This document shows, piece after piece, positions 61,478-64,000 of a stretch of DNA of 64,000 bases; position 1 is the first letter of the stretch; every line of letters starts with the position of its first letter. The notes under the pieces were generated by a model, which did not search any database, had not been told where the DNA came from, and worked only from the letters and a program-made list of their open reading frames with translations. The stretch comes from NORP240 sp046047495. Its GTDB lineage: Bacteria; Pseudomonadota; Gammaproteobacteria; Pseudomonadales; Pseudohongiellaceae. A program made the position numbers and the translations under genes. The stretch is taken from contig JBJOHV010000026.1 in NCBI GenBank assembly GCA_046047495.1, positions 8,275 to 72,274 of the forward strand, in the 5' to 3' direction.

Positions 61478-63022
61478 ATGCAACAACTGAATCCGTCAGA
61501 AATCAGTGAAATCATCAAGCAACGCATAGACCGTCTGGATGTTTCGGTGCAGGCGAAGAATGAAGGCACCATCGTCAGCGTGTCTGACGGCATCATTCGT
61601 ATCCATGGCCTCGCCGATGTGATGTACGGCGAAATGATCGAGTTCGAAGGTGGTGTTTACGGTATTGCACTCAACCTGGAGCGCGACTCGGTGGGTGCGG
61701 TGGTGCTGGGTGACTACCAGCAGTTGCGTGAAGGCCAGACCTGTCGTTGCACCCAGCGCATTCTCGAGGTGCCCGTAGGGCCCGAGCTGGAAGGCCGGGT
61801 AGTGGACGCCCTGGGTCGACCCATCGACGGCAAAGGCCCCATCAACACCAAACTGACGTCTCCTGTGGAAAAAGTGGCACCCGGCGTAATTGCTCGGCAA
61901 TCCGTGTCCCAGCCGGTACAGACCGGCCTTAAATCCATCGACGCCATGACCCCCATCGGTCGCGGCCAGCGGGAGCTGATCATCGGCGACCGCCAGGTGG
62001 GCAAGACAGCCGTGGCCGTGGACACCATTATCAACCAGAAGGGCAAGGACGTTAAGTGCATCTACGTGGCAGTGGGCCAGAAGGCTTCCTCCATTGCCAA
62101 CGTGGTACGCAAGCTGGAAGAGCACGGCGCCATGGCCTACACCGTCGTGGTTGCCGCGTCCGCCTCCGACCCTGCCTCCATGCAGTTCATTGCACCGTAT
62201 TCCGGTTGCTCCATGGGCGAGTACTACCGGGACAGGGGCCAGGACGCCCTCATTATTTATGACGACCTGACCAAGCAGGCCTGGGCTTATCGCCAGATCT
62301 CCCTGCTCCTGCGTCGTCCGCCGGGCCGCGAAGCCTATCCCGGAGACGTGTTCTATCTGCACTCCCGTCTGCTGGAACGTGCCGCGCGGGTCAATCCCGA
62401 GTACGTGGAAAAATTCACCAATGGTGAAGTGAAAGGCAAGACCGGATCACTGACCGCCCTGCCGATCATCGAAACCCAGGCCGGTGACGTATCCGCCTTC
62501 GTACCCACCAACGTGATCTCCATTACCGACGGCCAGATCTTCCTGGAAACCGACCTATTCAACGCCGGTATCCGCCCCGCCATGAACCCCGGCATCTCCG
62601 TATCCCGGGTGGGTGGCGCGGCCCAGACCAAGATCATCAAGAAGCTGGGCGGCGGCATCCGTATCGCCCTGGCCCAGTACCGGGAACTGGCGGCCTTTGC
62701 CCAGTTCGCCTCCGACCTCGACGAGGCCACCCGCTCCCAGCTGGAACACGGCCAGCGTGTCACCGAGCTGATGAAGCAGAAGCAGTATTCGCCTTTGTCA
62801 GTCGCCGAGATGGGCCTGGTGCTGTTCGCCGCCAACGAGGGTTATCTGAAGGATGTCGAGCTGAACAAGATCACCGATTTCGAAGCGGCACTGCTTTCCT
62901 ATACCAACAGCGAGCACGCCGATCTGCTGGCCAAGGTCAACGAGGCGGGCGACTACAACGACGAGATCGCTGCCAAGTACAAGGCGGTGATCGAGAAATT
63001 CAAAGCAACCCAGACCTGGTAA
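61478..63022 (+). CDS. atpA: ATP synthase F1 subunit alpha
   Basis: 514 residues. Walker A GDRQVGKT (170-177), the arginine-finger region around NVISITDGQIFLETDLFNAG and GISVSRVGGAAQTK, and ALAQYRELAAFAQFASDLD are textbook. It forms the non-catalytic nucleotide sites and completes the catalytic ones at the interface with beta. Confidence 0.98.
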   Translation: MQQLNPSEISEIIKQRIDRLDVSVQAKNEGTIVSVSDGIIRIHGLADVMYGEMIEFEGGVYGIALNLERDSVGAVVLGDYQQLREGQTCRCTQRILEVPVGPELEGRVVDALGRPIDGKGPINTKLTSPVEKVAPGVIARQSVSQPVQTGLKSIDAMTPIGRGQRELIIGDRQVGKTAVAVDTIINQKGKDVKCIYVAVGQKASSIANVVRKLEEHGAMAYTVVVAASASDPASMQFIAPYSGCSMGEYYRDRGQDALIIYDDLTKQAWAYRQISLLLRRPPGREAYPGDVFYLHSRLLERAARVNPEYVEKFTNGEVKGKTGSLTALPIIETQAGDVSAFVPTNVISITDGQIFLETDLFNAGIRPAMNPGISVSRVGGAAQTKIIKKLGGGIRIALAQYRELAAFAQFASDLDEATRSQLEHGQRVTELMKQKQYSPLSVAEMGLVLFAANEGYLKDVELNKITDFEAALLSYTNSEHADLLAKVNEAGDYNDEIAAKYKAVIEKFKATQTW

Positions 63023-63060
63023 TCGGAACGCTTAACAGACACTAGAGGCAAGCGACACAG

Positions 63061-63924
63061 ATGGCCGTCGGAAAAGAAATACGCACCAAGATCTCCAGCA
63101 TCCAGAATACGCAGAAGATCACCAGTGCCATGGAAATGGTGGCTGCCAGCAAGATGCGTAAGGCACAGGACCGCATGCAGATGGGCAAGCCCTATGCCCA
63201 GCGTATCCGTGCCGTGATTGGCCATGTGGCCAATTCCTCCCCCGAGTACCGGCACATCTATTTCGATACCCGGGAGGTGAAGCGGGTGGGTTACATCGTG
63301 GTGTCCACCGATCGCGGTCTGTGCGGCGGTTTGAACATCAATGCCTTCAAGGCGACTGTGTCCGCCATGCGGGAATGGAAGGCCAAAAATGTGGCCATCG
63401 ATCTGTGCCTCATCGGCGCCAAGGCCAGTGCCTTCTTCGGCACCTATGGTGGCAACGTGGTGGCCCAGGTGCGCAATATCGGTGACGCGCCGGAAGTGGC
63501 GGACGTCATCGGTGCCGTGAAAGTCATGTTGGACAAGTTTGAGAACCATGAGATCGACCAGTTGATGATCGTCAGTAACAGCTTCGTCAACACCATGACC
63601 CAGAAGCCGGAAATCCAGCAACTGCTGCCGCTGCTGCCATCAGAGGACGACGATCTCAAGAAGAACATCTGGGACTATCTGTACGAACCCGATGCCCAGA
63701 CCCTGCTGGATGGCCTGCTGACCCGCTTCATCGAGTCCCAGGTGTATCAGGCGGTGGTGGAAAACAACGCCTGCGAACAGGCGGCCCGGATGATCGCCAT
63801 GAAGAACGCCACGGACAACGCCGGCGATCTGATCGAAGGCTTGCAACTGGCCTACAACAAGGCCCGCCAGGCGGCGATTACCCAGGAATTGTCAGAAATT
63901 GTGAGCGGTGCCGCAGCCGTATAA
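63061..63924 (+). CDS. atpG: ATP synthase F1 subunit gamma
   Basis: 287 residues. MAVGKEIRTKISSIQNTQKITSAMEMVAASKMRKAQ begins the N-terminal shaft helix, DRGLCGGLN sits in the globular middle, and MIAMKNATDNAGDLI with the ITQELSEIVSGA tail forms the C-terminal shaft helix. It is the rotating axle of F1. The next gene should be atpD, but the window ends 76 bases after atpG, in repeat-like DNA. Confidence 0.97.
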   Translation: MAVGKEIRTKISSIQNTQKITSAMEMVAASKMRKAQDRMQMGKPYAQRIRAVIGHVANSSPEYRHIYFDTREVKRVGYIVVSTDRGLCGGLNINAFKATVSAMREWKAKNVAIDLCLIGAKASAFFGTYGGNVVAQVRNIGDAPEVADVIGAVKVMLDKFENHEIDQLMIVSNSFVNTMTQKPEIQQLLPLLPSEDDDLKKNIWDYLYEPDAQTLLDGLLTRFIESQVYQAVVENNACEQAARMIAMKNATDNAGDLIEGLQLAYNKARQAAITQELSEIVSGAAAV

Positions 63925-63927
63925 GGC

Positions 63928-64000
63928 ACCCCGCCCGAACAAAGAGCGGGGTCGGAGCAAACACCGGGGTCGGAGCATTTGTTACATTTGGGGTCTAACC
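63928..64000. repeat. GGGGTCGGAGCA-type repeats and hairpin after atpG
   Basis: CGGGGTCGGAGCA occurs twice, at 63947-63959 and 63965-63977 (18-base period), and a third GGGGTC follows at 63990 after a T-rich TTTGTTACATTT. ACCCCGC (63928-63934) pairs with GCGGGGT (63946-63952) to form a hairpin. This pattern resembles the terminal repeats that flank REP-associated tyrosine transposases (RAYT) and their non-autonomous copies. The window edge prevents seeing how far it extends. Confidence 0.55.

Noticed and set aside
1..64000. CRISPR arrays, tRNA or rRNA genes, prophage or defence islands
   Set aside because: None seen; gene content is syntenic housekeeping DNA throughout.

Overview
The window is about 64 kb of a moderately GC-rich gammaproteobacterial chromosome centred on the replication-origin region. 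The gene order (dsbA, cytochrome c4, engB, polA, znu; then aroE, hemF, dprA, LysM, def, fmt, rsmB, trkA; then a lauroyl-type acyltransferase, glyQ, glyS, gmhB, plsC, gyrB, recF, dnaN, dnaA; then rpmH, rnpA, yidD, yidC, mnmE, mnmG, rsmG, parA, parB, atp) closely resembles the Pseudomonas-type origin neighbourhood. Two subunit types, a caa3-like oxidase and a gsp-type secretion system, fit an aerobic Gram-negative of the Pseudomonadales/Cellvibrionales/marine gammaproteobacterial sphere. I cannot name a genus from sequence alone. No rRNA, tRNA, CRISPR array, prophage or complete insertion sequence was seen.

Layout. 1-631: the 3' end of a Wzt-type polysaccharide ABC-transporter ATPase. 640-10318 (minus): a type II secretion operon in the order gspL-M-E-F-D-G-H-I-J-K, with a lipoprotein secretin and no gspC. 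10504-11925 (minus): dsbA and diheme cytochrome c4. 12020-18003: engB, polA and the zinc uptake genes znuA / znuCB. 17995-25205: a Sco copper chaperone, heme O synthase and a coxB-coxA-coxC-coxC-coxF oxidase cluster whose subunit II carries two fused cytochrome c domains. 25283-32117 (minus): prlC, aroE, hemF, purE, dprA and a LysM protein. 32229-37858 (plus): def, fmt, rsmB, trkA, trkH. 37859-43306: acyltransferase, glyQS, gmhB, plsC. 43384-49604 (minus): gyrB-recF-dnaN-dnaA. 49605-49970: candidate oriC. 49971-58681 (plus): rpmH, rnpA, yidD, yidC, mnmE, mnmG, rsmG, parA, parB. 58801-63924 (plus): atpIBEFHAG, running off the window before atpD.

How it fits together. DnaA, DnaN, GyrB and RecF flank the candidate origin. 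ParA and ParB, encoded about 11 kb away, would act on two near-consensus parS palindromes that lie inside the recF coding sequence. Sco and CyoE feed copper and heme to the oxidase, and the proton gradient it builds is used by the F1Fo ATPase. DsbA supports folding of exoproteins exported by the Gsp system.

Most of the window is conserved housekeeping DNA and I did not find an obviously new multi-gene system. The most interesting departures are a PolA whose proofreading site has lost three metal-binding aspartates, a gspC-less secretion operon with a liposecretin, a diheme-fused CoxB with duplicated subunit III, parS sites embedded in recF, a structured 609-bp region before coxB, and GGGGTC-type repeats beginning between atpG and the window edge.
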